Assembly (NCBI GenBank): GCA_003151815.1
Contig: PLYN01000045.1
Coordinates: forward strand, 1 to 64,000
Length of the DNA: 64,000 bases
Reading direction: 5' to 3'
Source: Bacteroidota bacterium
Lineage (GTDB): Bacteria; Bacteroidota; Bacteroidia; 2-12-FULL-35-15
Shown here: piece after piece, positions 48,978 through 58,394 of the stretch
Position numbering within the stretch: position 1 is the first letter of the stretch
Layout: each line of letters begins with the position of its first letter
Translations under genes and position numbers: made by a program
The notes under the pieces: generated by a model
The model's input: the letters and a program-made list of their open reading frames with translations, nothing else
Databases searched by the model: none
What the model was told of the DNA's origin: nothing

Positions 48978-50766
48978 ACAGTTTTTTGTCAGCAATTTTT
49001 TTATCTATAAAATCAGATGTACCACCCGCTTTTTTGGCATCCATCCAATATTTTATTGCGTTTTCGATATCGTTAAGTTTGTATAATACATCACCATAGT
49101 GCTCCAGCAATGTTCCGTTATCACTTCCACCATTGGCAATTGCTTTTCCAATCCAAAGTTTCGCATCATCGTATTTTTTCATCTGATATAGAATCCAACC
49201 ATAAGTATCCTGATACGAACTGCTATTGGGCTCTATTTCTATACTTTTTTTAGACATCGCTTCCGCTTTTTCTAACTTAATATTTCGTAAGGATAAGTAA
49301 TAGGCAAAATTATTTAACACATAACTATTTTTAGGATCTAACTCTAAAGCTTTGTCATAAGCCGAATCAGAAGCTATATAGTTTTTCAATTGATTTTGGG
49401 CATCTCCCAAGTTTGCATAAAATTGAGAAAGGAACTGTTCGTTATCATAAACAAATTCTTTCCCTTCATTCAGTGAAGCAACAGCTGTATTAAAATCTTT
49501 AAGATGAATGTTGGCGGCTCCGTTTAAAAAATAAGGCAATGCCTGGTTTGGAAATAATTCCATTGCTTCCTTGCTTTCTTTTTGCATTGAAACGAAATCA
49601 TTTAATTCCGAATCAATAATCAACAGTTGATTCCAAAGAGCATACTTTTCCTTATCCAGTGTAATTGCTTTTCTGTATTGTATTCTGGCATCTTCTAATT
49701 TTTTATCTCGATATAAAAAATCTCCATAAATAGAAAATGCTTTAGCTTCATCGGGATGTACTTCGATAATTATTTTACATAATTCATCAGCATCTGATTT
49801 CAACTCAGCATACGTTTCGGTAATAGAATAATAAGATAAAAGAATTTTAACCTTCGTATTGATATCTAATTCTTTGCTTTTAAAAGCAATTTTTATTTCA
49901 TCAAATGCTTTATCCCTTTGGTGTTGATTTCGGTAATAATCGGCTAATGTTAAATGGGCGTAAGGATCTTCCGGATTTAATTTTAGTAAATCGTAATATG
50001 CTGCAAACGCTTTTTCGCTTTGTCCGTTACCCTGATATAATTCGCCCAATATGCCATAATATTTACCTTCTTTCGGAAATGTTTTAATTAATTTTTGCAC
50101 TTCGACTAAAGCTTTATCAAAATTATTTGTCGCCTTAAAAATTCTGATCTTTTGCATAGATGCATCATCAGTAACACCAACCCTTTTTTCTACTTCGTCA
50201 TACATTTTTATTGCTTCATTTGCTTTATTTAATACTAAATAAACATTTGCGATTTCATAATAATATTCAATATGATCAGGATATTCCTTCAGCAATTTTT
50301 GATACACGCTTATAACTTCCTGATACTGCTTATCTTCTTTTAAACACTCTATATAGAGCAATTGATACCATGTATTCTTAGGGTCGAGCTGCGCAGCCTT
50401 TTTACTATATATTAATGCGTTACGTTTATTGTTTTGAAATGCATAAATATTAGCCAACTCATACAACGTTGCTGCATTATTGGGGTTAATGCGTAAGGCT
50501 TGCAAAAAAAGTGATTCGGCCAGATCATAGTTTCCTAAAATTTTTTCTTTATTAGCATTAAAAAAATGGTATTCGAATTCAACTCTTTCTTTGTCAGATA
50601 AATGACTTCCATCAGCCCATTGTGAGTTTGTTGAATATTGTTTGGATTCCTTTCTATTCTCTAAATTTGTTCTTAATGTTTTGCATGCAGAAAAAGAAAG
50701 CATAGCAAGCACAACAAGTAAAAAACGAGTGCGAAACAAAGAAAAAGAAATATTAAAATTTTTCAA
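48970..50766 (-). CDS. TPR lipoprotein
   Basis: A 598-residue envelope protein. Signal peptide FLLVVLAMLSFSAC with lipidated Cys 28; then about twelve tetratricopeptide repeats (for example NAATLYELANIYAFQNNKRNALIYSKKAAQLDPKN, and DSAYDKALELDPKNSYVLNNFAYYLSLRN). It should act as a scaffold in the periplasm. Placed between the sugar nucleotidyltransferase and DUF4292 genes; no specific role known. Overlaps the next gene by eight bases. Confidence 0.87.
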   Translation of the reverse strand: MKNFNISFSLFRTRFLLVVLAMLSFSACKTLRTNLENRKESKQYSTNSQWADGSHLSDKERVEFEYHFFNANKEKILGNYDLAESLFLQALRINPNNAATLYELANIYAFQNNKRNALIYSKKAAQLDPKNTWYQLLYIECLKEDKQYQEVISVYQKLLKEYPDHIEYYYEIANVYLVLNKANEAIKMYDEVEKRVGVTDDASMQKIRIFKATNNFDKALVEVQKLIKTFPKEGKYYGILGELYQGNGQSEKAFAAYYDLLKLNPEDPYAHLTLADYYRNQHQRDKAFDEIKIAFKSKELDINTKVKILLSYYSITETYAELKSDADELCKIIIEVHPDEAKAFSIYGDFLYRDKKLEDARIQYRKAITLDKEKYALWNQLLIIDSELNDFVSMQKESKEAMELFPNQALPYFLNGAANIHLKDFNTAVASLNEGKEFVYDNEQFLSQFYANLGDAQNQLKNYIASDSAYDKALELDPKNSYVLNNFAYYLSLRNIKLEKAEAMSKKSIEIEPNSSSYQDTYGWILYQMKKYDDAKLWIGKAIANGGSDNGTLLEHYGDVLYKLNDIENAIKYWMDAKKAGGTSDFIDKKIADKKLYE

Positions 50767-50824
50767 AAAACTTTATGTTAAAAATATATTTGGCAAAAAC
50801 CCGACAGGAATAACGAATTGTGCA

Positions 50825-51823
50825 TTATCTAATAGTACTAAAATCACTCATACTCACATCACTTGATTTTCCTGTAAATTCGGCATAATTGCCTATCATG
50901 GAATTGCTTAATTCAGCATTTAAAATTTTACTGTTTGTTTGAATAATACAATTTTTTACGATAGAATTTTTAACGACAGAATTTCCACCGATAGAAGCAT
51001 ATGGTCCAACAGTTGAATCAATAAGTTGCACATTTTCTCCAATAAAACAAGGCTCTATAATAGTAGAATTATTATTCACAAAGTTAGCATTACGCACCTT
51101 GTTCTTATTAACTTCCAAGATCCGTTGGTTGGTATAAACCGTAGCATCTTTATTTCCGCAATCGAGCCACTCGGTTACTTTACCGGGCGTAAACCTGGTA
51201 CCCTTTGCTTTCATATTTTCAAGTGCATTGGTAAGCTGGTACTCGCCTTTTTCAGTAATTTTATTATCAAGTAAATATTGTAATTCACTTTTTAAATATT
51301 CCCCATCTTTAAAATAGTAGATACCGATAATGGCAAGGTCAGAAACAAATTCCTGAGGCTTTTCAACAAACTCTGTTATCATATTATTGGCATCCAGTTT
51401 CACAACACCAAAAGGTTTTGGTTCCTCTACTTTTTGCACCCAAATAATACCTTCCTGCGAAGAATCCATTTTAAAGTTCGCCACAAAAAGAGTATCCGCA
51501 AAGGCCACAACAATTTTCCCTGTCAGGCATTCCTTTGCACACATTATTGCGTGAGCGGTACCAAGCGGTTCATCCTGATAATAAATGCTACCCTTTGCTC
51601 CCAGACTTTCGGCAACAGCTATCAGATTATTTTCGGCTTCTTTTCCGAAACGCCCAACCACAAAAGCTATTTCATCAACTTGTTCATCACAAACTTTTGT
51701 GATATCTTCTACAATATGCTGAACCATTGGTTTACCGGCAATCGGAATTAATGGTTTTGGGGTTGTAAGTGTATGTGGCCTCATACGTTTGCCCATCCCG
51801 GCCATAGGAATTATTATTTTCAT
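50825..51823 (-). CDS. sugar-phosphate nucleotidyltransferase
   Basis: A 332-residue nucleotide-sugar synthase of the glucose-1-phosphate thymidylyl/uridylyltransferase class: MKIIIPMAGMGKRMRPHTLTTPKPLIPIAGKPMVQHI is the nucleotide- and substrate-binding start, GTAHAIMCAKECL and FADTLFVANF complete it, and a C-terminal left-handed beta-helix (NSTIIEPCFIGENVQLIDSTVGPYASIGGNS) follows. The track's MKGWGLS is repeat-derived, so ATG 51823 is used. Substrate not determinable; it probably feeds surface polysaccharide synthesis with the flippase. Confidence 0.9.
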   Translation of the reverse strand: MKIIIPMAGMGKRMRPHTLTTPKPLIPIAGKPMVQHIVEDITKVCDEQVDEIAFVVGRFGKEAENNLIAVAESLGAKGSIYYQDEPLGTAHAIMCAKECLTGKIVVAFADTLFVANFKMDSSQEGIIWVQKVEEPKPFGVVKLDANNMITEFVEKPQEFVSDLAIIGIYYFKDGEYLKSELQYLLDNKITEKGEYQLTNALENMKAKGTRFTPGKVTEWLDCGNKDATVYTNQRILEVNKNKVRNANFVNNNSTIIEPCFIGENVQLIDSTVGPYASIGGNSVVKNSIVKNCIIQTNSKILNAELSNSMIGNYAEFTGKSSDVSMSDFSTIR

Positions 51824-51828
51824 AGATA

Positions 51829-51877
51829 AGCCCCACCCCTTCATTCCCTCCCCAAAGGGGAGGGGGTATTGGTGAGA
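51829..51877. repeat. C/G-rich palindromic repeat (copy 4)
   Basis: ccctcccc (51846-51853) and ggggaggg (51857-51864) with loop aaa, preceded by gccccacccc. In the junction between the nucleotidyltransferase and dut; inverted relative to copy 5. Confidence 0.85.
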
Positions 51878-51912
51878 TAATTAGTTATTATCAAATAGTT
51901 TTATTCATTCAA

Positions 51913-51953
51913 TCCCACCTCCCTCTCCTTTGGAGAGGGTTGGGGTGAGGCTA
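51913..51953. repeat. C/G-rich palindromic repeat (copy 5)
   Basis: ccctctcc (51921-51928) and ggagaggg (51932-51939) with loop ttt, followed by ttggggtgaggc. It runs up to the dut stop at 51954 and faces copy 4. Confidence 0.85.
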
Positions 51954-52388
51954 TTATTTTGTTCCGGTATGTCCGAAACCTCCGGCTCCACGGTCTGTAT
52001 CAATTAATTGTTCTACTTGTATCCATTCAGCTTGTTCGTGCTTTGCGATAACCATTTGCGCCACCCGTTCACCATCATTAATAATAAAATCCTGATTAGA
52101 AATATTTACCAGGATCACTTTTATTTCACCTCTGTAATCTGCATCAATAGTGCCTGGCGAGTTAAGAACGGTTACCCCGTTTTTAAAAGCCAAACCACTT
52201 CGCGGACGAATTTGCGCTTCAAAACCAAGAGGTATTTCCAAAAATAAACCGGTTGATACCAAGGTGCGTTCTAACGATTTTAATACAATTGGTTCTTCAA
52301 TATTGGCACGTAAATCCATACCGGCTGCTCCTTCCGTTGCATAACCCGGCAATTCGTGTTTCGATCTGTTTATAATTTTTATTTTCAT
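51954..52388 (-). CDS. dut: dUTP diphosphatase
   Basis: Hydrolyses dUTP to dUMP. A 144-residue trimeric enzyme: [67 protein letters not shown] and the C-terminal [12 protein letters not shown] loop (P-loop-like) are all present. The track's start 52421 lies inside the flippase; ATG 52388 overlaps its TGA (ATGA), giving translational coupling. Confidence 0.97.
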   Translation of the reverse strand: MKIKIINRSKHELPGYATEGAAGMDLRANIEEPIVLKSLERTLVSTGLFLEIPLGFEAQIRPRSGLAFKNGVTVLNSPGTIDADYRGEIKVILVNISNQDFIINDGERVAQMVIAKHEQAEWIQVEQLIDTDRGAGGFGHTGTK

Positions 52389-53857
52389 TGTTTTACAAGA
52401 CCTTTCGCCTCCAGTTTCCAAAGCATTATAATAAAACCTAACAACATGAAATTATTCAGAAATAAATTAATTCCTGCTGATTCAGTTTTAATAAAAACGC
52501 TAATTAAATACAAAGTTAATGATATTCCCAAGTAGCCAAGTATGCGTTTTAAATCGTAATCAACAGGGTAATGTTTATTACCCCAAAAGTAAGATACAAC
52601 CATCATTGAAGCGTAACAAATGAGCGTAGCCCAAGCGGAGCCCATGTATCCGTAACGTGGTATCCAATAAATATTAAGTGTAATGGTGATGAGAGCGCCA
52701 AAAATAGTAAGCATTGCTCCGTAACTGGTTTTCCCGGTGAGTTTATACCAAATGGATTGATTGATAAAAATGCCGAGAAACAAATTTGCAAGTAATAAGA
52801 TGGGGACAACATCCAAACCTTCCCTGAATTTTTCGCCGACAAAATATTGTATCCACTCCATATTCATCATTGTCCCCAGAAATATTACTGAACAAATGAT
52901 CACAAAATATTTCATAATAAGAGCAACAGTTTTTTTTGAATCTGCCTCTTTATAATGGTTGAAAAAAAATGGTTCTGCAGCGAATCGAAATGCCTGAATA
53001 AATATGGTCATCAATATTGCGACTTTATAACAAGCGCCATATATCCCATTTTGACTTTTTCCTATGGCTTCAGGAAGCAGATGTGGTATTAAAACACGAT
53101 CCAATGTTTCATTTGCCATACCCGCTAAACCTGCTATGAGCAAGGGTAATCCGTACTTCATCATTCGTTTCCAAAGTTCGGTATCCACTTTCCATTTAAC
53201 AGTAATAATTTCCGGACTTAACAACAAAAGTGTGATCACACTCGCAAAAAGATTGGAAATAAAAATATATCCAATACCTATTGCAGGATCATAAACCATT
53301 TCAACAAATGGTTTAAAAACCGATTCGGGAGCATCGTAGACACTTTTGCAAAAAACAATAAAAAATAAATTCAAGCCTATATTGATAACAATATTCAGGG
53401 ACCTTATAACAGCAAACCTCTTCGCTTTATTTTGCAGACGGAGCCGTGCGAATGGAATAGCGGCAAGGGCATCGCAACCCAAAATTATTGCAAACCAAAT
53501 TACATATTCCGGATGACCTGAAAACTTAAGTGTTTCGGAAATTGGTACCGCAAAAAAACTTGTAACTAAAATGAAAATTATTGAGGAAACAAAAAGTGAA
53601 ACCAAAGCAGTTGTGTATACTTTTTCTTTTTCGACTTCAGTTTGTGAGAAACGGAAAAGGGTTGTTTCCATACCGTAAGTTAAAAAAACCAGTAAAAAAG
53701 AAACATACGCATAGGCTGAAGTTACATCACCAAATTCGGATGTAGAAAAGAGGTAAGTATAAAGCGGGGTAAGAAAATAATTCAATAAACGCCCTACAAT
53801 AGTAGGTAAGCCATAAATGGCAGTTTGCGAGGCGAGTTTTTTTAGTGGCGCATTCAA
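52385..53857 (-). CDS. polysaccharide flippase (Wzx/MATE-like)
   Basis: A 490-residue membrane protein with about 12-14 helices and the polysaccharide-flippase opening [33 protein letters not shown]. It should move lipid-linked sugars across the inner membrane, consistent with the nucleotidyltransferase in the same operon. It starts 1 nt before the crotonase stop and overlaps dut by 4 nt. Confidence 0.9.
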   Translation of the reverse strand: MNAPLKKLASQTAIYGLPTIVGRLLNYFLTPLYTYLFSTSEFGDVTSAYAYVSFLLVFLTYGMETTLFRFSQTEVEKEKVYTTALVSLFVSSIIFILVTSFFAVPISETLKFSGHPEYVIWFAIILGCDALAAIPFARLRLQNKAKRFAVIRSLNIVINIGLNLFFIVFCKSVYDAPESVFKPFVEMVYDPAIGIGYIFISNLFASVITLLLLSPEIITVKWKVDTELWKRMMKYGLPLLIAGLAGMANETLDRVLIPHLLPEAIGKSQNGIYGACYKVAILMTIFIQAFRFAAEPFFFNHYKEADSKKTVALIMKYFVIICSVIFLGTMMNMEWIQYFVGEKFREGLDVVPILLLANLFLGIFINQSIWYKLTGKTSYGAMLTIFGALITITLNIYWIPRYGYMGSAWATLICYASMMVVSYFWGNKHYPVDYDLKRILGYLGISLTLYLISVFIKTESAGINLFLNNFMLLGFIIMLWKLEAKGLVKQ

Positions 53858-54637
53858 TTATTTCCCTGTAAAATTAGGTTTTCTTTTTTCAACAAATGCT
53901 GTGGTACCTTCTTTAAAATCTTCGGTAGCAAAACAATTTGCGAACTCTTCAATTTCTGTATTGAAACCATCAGCACCATTTTCGAAATAAGCGTTAACAC
54001 TATTAATAACACCCGTTATAGCTCTCGGTGATTTGCTTCTGATCTTAGCAATTAGTTCCAAACACTTTGCCATCAATTGATCCTGAGGAACAACATAATT
54101 CACTAAACCCAAATTCAACGCCTGCTCTGCATTTATCAGATCGCCTGTCATGTGCAGTTCTATTGCCTTTGTTTTACCGATGTATTGAATTAAACGTTGA
54201 GTACCTCCGTATCCGGCAATTAAACCAAGGTTCACTTCCGGTTGTCCGAATTTAGCATTATCACTGGCAACACGTAAATGACAAGCCATTGAAAGTTCAC
54301 AGCCACCACCTAAAGCAAATCCATTAACGGCTGCAATAACCGGTTTGGGACAATTTTCAATTTCTTTAAAAATATTTTGTCCTGCTTGTGCGAGAACTTT
54401 ACCTTGTTCAACAGAACGACCGATAAACTCCGCGATATCAGCACCTGCAACAAATGACTTTTGTCCGGCACCTGTTATTATTATTGCTTTTACCTCGGAA
54501 TTAGATGTTGCATCTTTAATGGCAACACCCATCTCGTCTACCGTTTTTTTATTAAGAGCATTTAGTTTATCCGGACGGTTTATTGTAATGGTTAAAACAC
54601 CATTATCTATTGCTGTTAAAAGATTTTCGAATGTCAT
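53858..54637 (-). CDS. enoyl-CoA hydratase/isomerase family protein
   Basis: A 259-residue crotonase-fold enzyme. ITINRPDKLNALNKKTVDEM, oxyanion-hole KSFVAGADIAEF, FALGGGCELSMACHLRVAS and FGQPEVNLGLIAGYGGTQRL. Both catalytic glutamates (GGGCEL and QPEV) are kept, so hydratase activity is likely. The substrate chain length is not clear. First gene of the minus-strand run through the flippase, dut and others. Confidence 0.92.
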   Translation of the reverse strand: MTFENLLTAIDNGVLTITINRPDKLNALNKKTVDEMGVAIKDATSNSEVKAIIITGAGQKSFVAGADIAEFIGRSVEQGKVLAQAGQNIFKEIENCPKPVIAAVNGFALGGGCELSMACHLRVASDNAKFGQPEVNLGLIAGYGGTQRLIQYIGKTKAIELHMTGDLINAEQALNLGLVNYVVPQDQLMAKCLELIAKIRSKSPRAITGVINSVNAYFENGADGFNTEIEEFANCFATEDFKEGTTAFVEKRKPNFTGK

Positions 54638-54672
54638 AAAATAGTTATTAGTGATTAGTTGTATGTGATCAG

Positions 54673-55080
54673 TTAAAAATTGCGGTGTTCTTTTACGTAA
54701 TTGGTAATATAACTGATGATCTCTTTTGTATCCGTTCCTGGAGGAAAAAGCTTTCCAACGCCAAGTTCATTCAGTTTTAAAATATCTTTATCGGGAATAA
54801 TTCCGCCACCTGTAAGCAACACATCATTGAGTCCCTTCTCTTTCATCAGGGTTATTATTTTCGGGAAAACGGTATTGTGCGCACCCGAAAGGATACTTAC
54901 TCCAATAGCGTCCACATCTTCCTGCAAAGCAGCATTAACAACCATTTCAGGAGTTTGTCGAAGTCCGGTATAAATTACTTCCATGCCGGCATCACGTAAA
55001 AAAGAAGCAATTACTTTTGCTCCTCTATCGTGCCCGTCAAGACCAACTTTTGCAATTAAAACTCTAATGGGTCGTTTCAT
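54673..55080 (-). CDS. cobalamin-binding domain protein (methylmalonyl-CoA mutase small-type)
   Basis: A 135-residue protein with only the B12-binding domain: [27 protein letters not shown] (the DxHxxG motif, binding the lower ligand), then [15 protein letters not shown] and [12 protein letters not shown]. Stand-alone B12 domains pair with a separate mutase large subunit or with MeaB-like proteins; no such gene lies in this window. It lies 35 nt upstream of the crotonase gene, in the same direction. Confidence 0.9.
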   Translation of the reverse strand: MKRPIRVLIAKVGLDGHDRGAKVIASFLRDAGMEVIYTGLRQTPEMVVNAALQEDVDAIGVSILSGAHNTVFPKIITLMKEKGLNDVLLTGGGIIPDKDILKLNELGVGKLFPPGTDTKEIISYITNYVKEHRNF

Positions 55081-55118
55081 AAAACAAATAAATTTTCAAA
55101 ATCTTTACAAATATACAA

Positions 55119-55502
55119 TTACAACTTCATCGGGTTAATAATTTTGAGTCCTTTAATACTGGCAAAATCTTTTTCGTTATTGGTAATAAGGGTATAACCA
55201 TAAGCCAAAGTGGTAGCGGCAATAATAGCATCGGGTGTTTTTATTTTTTTGCCTTTGCGAAGTTTTACACATTGAGCAATTACCTCAGTAGAAATATCCC
55301 AGACCAGACTATCGGTAATAAAATCTTTTACTTTTTGTTCGGTAGTAACATCCGTTTTCCAGCAAAGCAGTTCTATATGAGTAATAACTGAAAGATTAGG
55401 TACAGCATCAATAACCTTATCCATAAATTTCATACCAGCACGGGAGAAGGAAGCGGAAAAATAATCGGATACGACATTGGTATCAATTAAATATTGTTCC
55501 AT
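55119..55502 (-). CDS. vapC: PIN-domain toxin (VapC-like)
   Basis: A 127-residue ribonuclease of the PIN fold: the acidic residues in LIDTNVVSDYF, THIELLCW, TPDAIIAATTLAYG and LITNNEKDFASI form the metal site. VapC toxins cleave RNA and are blocked by a cognate antitoxin, here the small gene upstream, which overlaps by 16 nt. Full length and unbroken. Confidence 0.87.
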   Translation of the reverse strand: MEQYLIDTNVVSDYFSASFSRAGMKFMDKVIDAVPNLSVITHIELLCWKTDVTTEQKVKDFITDSLVWDISTEVIAQCVKLRKGKKIKTPDAIIAATTLAYGYTLITNNEKDFASIKGLKIINPMKL

Positions 55503-55699
55503 TCGCTACGCATTTGTTTAATATGTTCATTGAGGTTTTTACCTTCTGCTTTGCTAATAATTCCTTTGTATTTATCAGATAATTTAGGTTTTACAGCAGT
55601 AAAATTTTCTTTCAAGACTTTAATTAAGTGTAATTCTTCCAACTCGTGTATAAGCCCTACAGCTTTATGGTTGGTTACTTGTATGAGCATTGTTTCCAT
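55487..55699 (-). CDS. putative antitoxin of the VapC-like toxin
   Basis: A 70-residue protein: a short beta-strand start (MLIQVTNHKAVGLIHELEELHLIKVLKE) and a charged C-terminal half (GKNLNEHIKQMRSEWNNI) likely to wrap the toxin. The 16-nt overlap and gene order (antitoxin first) fit a type II toxin-antitoxin operon. The DNA-binding fold class is not certain. The track's start includes MET at 55699; ATG at 55690 is also possible. Confidence 0.75.
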   Translation of the reverse strand: METMLIQVTNHKAVGLIHELEELHLIKVLKENFTAVKPKLSDKYKGIISKAEGKNLNEHIKQMRSEWNNI

Positions 55700-56090
55700 A
55701 GTGCAATTATTTTAAGTGCGTATTTTATTTTGTTTTTTTATGCAGATATAATTATCATCAAACTTAAACAAACATTTTTTCTTCTTTAAGTAAATCTCTC
55801 AGTTACAAATATACAAAAACTAATGAACGGATAAATGTGGGATTTTATACTTCTGAAACGCGGAAAAAATCTTTGCTTCAGCTTTACATATCAAAAAACA
55901 AGAAAGAGCTACAATCTCCCACCCGCTCTCCTAATAATAATCGTCTTAAATATTTTGTTTCTATTTCTAAAAAGCCCAACACGGCAAACGCTAATGGGTA
56001 TATTTCCTAGCATTCCGAAAAATAAATTCAGAGCGACGTACTTTGGCGTTTGAAAATTCTAAATTTGACTAATAAATAAAAACAATAACA
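55700..56090. other. 391-nt gap without a recognisable gene
   Basis: An AT-rich stretch between the antitoxin and the next gene. A 72-codon ORF (55835-56053) has no recognisable features and I do not call it. The end holds caaacgc ... gcgtttg inverted bases (about 55988-56052) and a TAAATTTG -7-type element at 56060-56067 that could drive the following gene. Possibly a remnant of an older insertion. Confidence 0.4.
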
Positions 56091-56801
56091 ATGGCTCCTG
56101 AAGATATTATTAAAGATTGTATTCAAAATACCGTCGATGCTTTGGCAAAAAAGGAAATAGTTGTAGTTATAAGCGGCATCCCATTGAAGGATAAAAAAAC
56201 ATTGCAATTATATGCTGACGGTAATACAAAGCATATTTATAATGCTCCGCATTTCATGGTAAAATACTATAAACAATTAAAAAATACAACATTCGAAGAT
56301 CTTGTAAATATGTCCTCTTTAATATTACCGGGAAAAGAGCACATAATGGACAATTATATAAAACGTAGAAATAAATTACAGAAAGTTACTTATCTGCACC
56401 CAATTTTAAAACCAATATTAAATCACACTCAAGGCTTAATAATCTTCTATGAACAATTTATTGAAATATTTAAACAAGTGGGTAATTTATCATACGGAGA
56501 AGCAATGTTATTAATGAATCATTTTTGTACACACGGTATAAATACTCAGGAAGAAATGGAATTTGATTTTGGTGAAGATCCAAAAATGAAATTAAAATTT
56601 ATTAAGAATGCCCAAATGAAAGGATTTACAAATCTCAAAATTAAACAGTTAATTAAACTTGTTTTTCAATCAATTGTTCTTGTTCCTCGTTTATATCATA
56701 CGAACAATAAAATATTATTGAGTTATCAAACAGCCTATTTAAAAACATATTATCCAAAAGAATATATGTTGGAATTTAAGAAAACAGAATTTAATTGGTA
56801 G
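56091..56801 (+). CDS. hypothetical protein
   Basis: A 236-residue lysine- and tyrosine-rich cytosolic protein with no recognised motif. It starts with an acidic helix (MAPEDIIKDCIQNTVDALAKKE) and alternates strands and helices; the only hint of a binding loop is VVISGIPLKDKKTLQ. No signal peptide or membrane helix. It precedes the zinc-ribbon gene by 68 nt. Part of the accessory island; no function proposed. Confidence 0.5.
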   Translation: MAPEDIIKDCIQNTVDALAKKEIVVVISGIPLKDKKTLQLYADGNTKHIYNAPHFMVKYYKQLKNTTFEDLVNMSSLILPGKEHIMDNYIKRRNKLQKVTYLHPILKPILNHTQGLIIFYEQFIEIFKQVGNLSYGEAMLLMNHFCTHGINTQEEMEFDFGEDPKMKLKFIKNAQMKGFTNLKIKQLIKLVFQSIVLVPRLYHTNNKILLSYQTAYLKTYYPKEYMLEFKKTEFNW

Positions 56802-56869
56802 TAAACATATTGAAAAAATGGGGACACCGAAAACCAATTAGAGTAGGTAAAATAATAATTCAAAAAAAT

Positions 56870-57121
56870 ATGGCAAACTTTTATTGTAAATACTGCGGAA
56901 TACACCATTCCAGCGTATCAAATTTAACTTCCAGTTCATGCCCAAGACACCCTAATGGCGTTGGTAAGGGTAAACATGCACTTTATGAGGGAGACGAGAA
57001 ATCACAATACACCTGTAAATATTGTGGGCATAAATCTTCAACCATTTCAAATTTGACCCCAGGTTCATGTCCACGACATCCTGACGGAATTAACAAAGGT
57101 CATCACGAACCTGCATTGTAA
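56870..57121 (+). CDS. tandem zinc-ribbon protein
   Basis: An 83-residue protein made of two copies of the same module: CKYCGIHHSSVSNLTSSSCPRHPNGVGKGKH and CKYCGHKSSTISNLTPGSCPRHPDGINKGHH. Each has CxxC and a CPRH pair, so each could bind one zinc ion with CCCH ligands. The track's start at 56795 overlaps the previous gene; ATG 56870 begins right before the first module. Modules of this sort in bacteria are usually of unknown role, sometimes nucleic-acid binding. Confidence 0.7.
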   Translation: MANFYCKYCGIHHSSVSNLTSSSCPRHPNGVGKGKHALYEGDEKSQYTCKYCGHKSSTISNLTPGSCPRHPDGINKGHHEPAL

Positions 57122-57123
57122 AT

Positions 57124-57615
57124 ATGGAAAATTCATTTACAGCAATTGATTTTGAAACTGCACAAGGTAAGCGTTGGAGCATTTGTCAAGTAGGTTTGAT
57201 ACGTGTAGAAAACGGAATCATTAAAGACCAGTTATCCGTTTTGGTACAACCGCCGACTAATTATTATTGAGATAGATTTATTGATATTCACGGTATAACT
57301 CCGGAACGAACGGCAAATGCTCCAACCTTTGACAAGGTTTGGCATCAGATAGAACCGTTTATTAAAAATAAAAATGTAGTGGTACACAATGGTTTTTCAT
57401 TTGATTTCCATTGTTTGAAACATACTTTAGAATATTATAACATAGAAACTCCTGCATATACAGGGCATTGCACATACAAGATTTTTAAAAACAACTTGGC
57501 TGCGTTATGTAAGGAGTATAAAATCCCTTTGAATCATCACGATGCGTTGAGTGATGCAATGGCTTGTGCAAAACTATACCTATTGCATTTAGAAAAAAAT
57601 AAAATTGCGAAATGA
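57124..57615 (+). pseudogene. DnaQ-like 3'-5' exonuclease with in-frame TGA
   Basis: Read through, a 163-residue DEDDh exonuclease: AIDFETAQGKRWSICQVGLI (ExoI, D and E), HNGFSFDFHCLKHT (ExoII), and NHHDALSDAMACAKLYL (ExoIII, with HxxxD). Codon 49 is TGA (57268-57270) in the context PTNYY*DRFIDIHGI, where homologues have Trp (TGG). One G-to-A change, a sequencing error or read-through would explain it. The ORF track shows only the downstream half (57379-57615). It starts 3 nt after the zinc-ribbon gene stop, so they share a transcript. Confidence 0.75.
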
Positions 57616-57652
57616 TTATTGTGTCTTTCGATAAAATCAACAACTAAAGGAA

Positions 57653-58375
57653 ATGGAAGAATTACTATTAACAACAAAATTTGATGAGGTTATTAAAAAT
57701 AATTTACCTCACATCAATAATTATCCTGAGATGTTACCATTTATTGGGGCTAATTATGAAAAAATGAAACATAGAATATTCATTTTAGGAGAAAGTCATT
57801 ATATCGATGATACTCAAATAAAAAAATTAAAAGAAGGTGAACGATTTTTAACGGACGACTGGTACACTAAAAATTCACTAGAATTTAATCCAACAATGAA
57901 ACAATATATTACAACGAGAGATAATTTAAAATCTGTAGAAGCTAATAAAATCACTCCACCACTTAGAAGTTATTCTAATTTAAGGAAAGAGTTAAAAGTT
58001 CATGTGGATTTATTTGATCAAGATAAAGTATTTAGCAATTTCGTTTACTTTAATTATTTTCAAAGACCAGAAAATAAATCAGGGGAATCTATTTGTAACA
58101 CAGATGTAGATAATAAAAAAGCATATCAAACACTTCTATTTATGGCCAACTTGCTTCAACCTAATAAAATAATCTTCGCCACAACAAAAGGTTTTGAAGC
58201 CTTTACCAAATCAAATATTAGTTCAGCAATAGCAATGTCTTGTAAGTTAGATTTTGTCCCACATGCCAGTTCAATATGGTGGAATAGGGCATCGAGAAAA
58301 TATAAAATGATTGGAAATGAAAAAATGAAAGGCAAAGACAAGTTTATTGCTCTTTTAAAAAGTGAACTATCATAA
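57653..58375 (+). CDS. hypothetical protein, possibly uracil-DNA glycosylase-like
   Basis: A 240-residue protein. RIFILGESHYIDDTQ resembles the first loop of the uracil-DNA glycosylase superfamily (GESHY in place of the usual GxxPG), NFVYFNYFQRP could be its second element, and VPHASSIWWNRASR sits where the HPS-type loop lies. This is a fold-level guess, and other superfamilies fit as well. It ends 19 nt before the WYL regulator and shares its direction. The role in the island is unknown. Confidence 0.5.
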   Translation: MEELLLTTKFDEVIKNNLPHINNYPEMLPFIGANYEKMKHRIFILGESHYIDDTQIKKLKEGERFLTDDWYTKNSLEFNPTMKQYITTRDNLKSVEANKITPPLRSYSNLRKELKVHVDLFDQDKVFSNFVYFNYFQRPENKSGESICNTDVDNKKAYQTLLFMANLLQPNKIIFATTKGFEAFTKSNISSAIAMSCKLDFVPHASSIWWNRASRKYKMIGNEKMKGKDKFIALLKSELS

Positions 58376-58394
58376 AAATTACTCTTATTCAAAA

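Noticed and set aside
51824-51844. MKGWGLS extension of the sugar nucleotidyltransferase
   Set aside because: It is a translation of the adjacent palindromic repeat; the family begins at MKIIIPMAGMG.
55835-56053. 72-codon ORF on the plus strand
   Set aside because: No recognisable motif, unusual composition, and the region looks like intergenic remnant DNA.
55965-56053. Integron attC-like site (gcccaacacggcaaacgctaatggg ...)
   Set aside because: The start resembles an attC consensus end, but the opposite core gttrggc is missing, and no integrase gene is in the window.
57268-57270. TGA as a selenocysteine codon in the exonuclease
   Set aside because: No catalytic Cys or SECIS-type hairpin is expected in this fold at this position, and homologues have Trp; a simple nonsense change is more likely.
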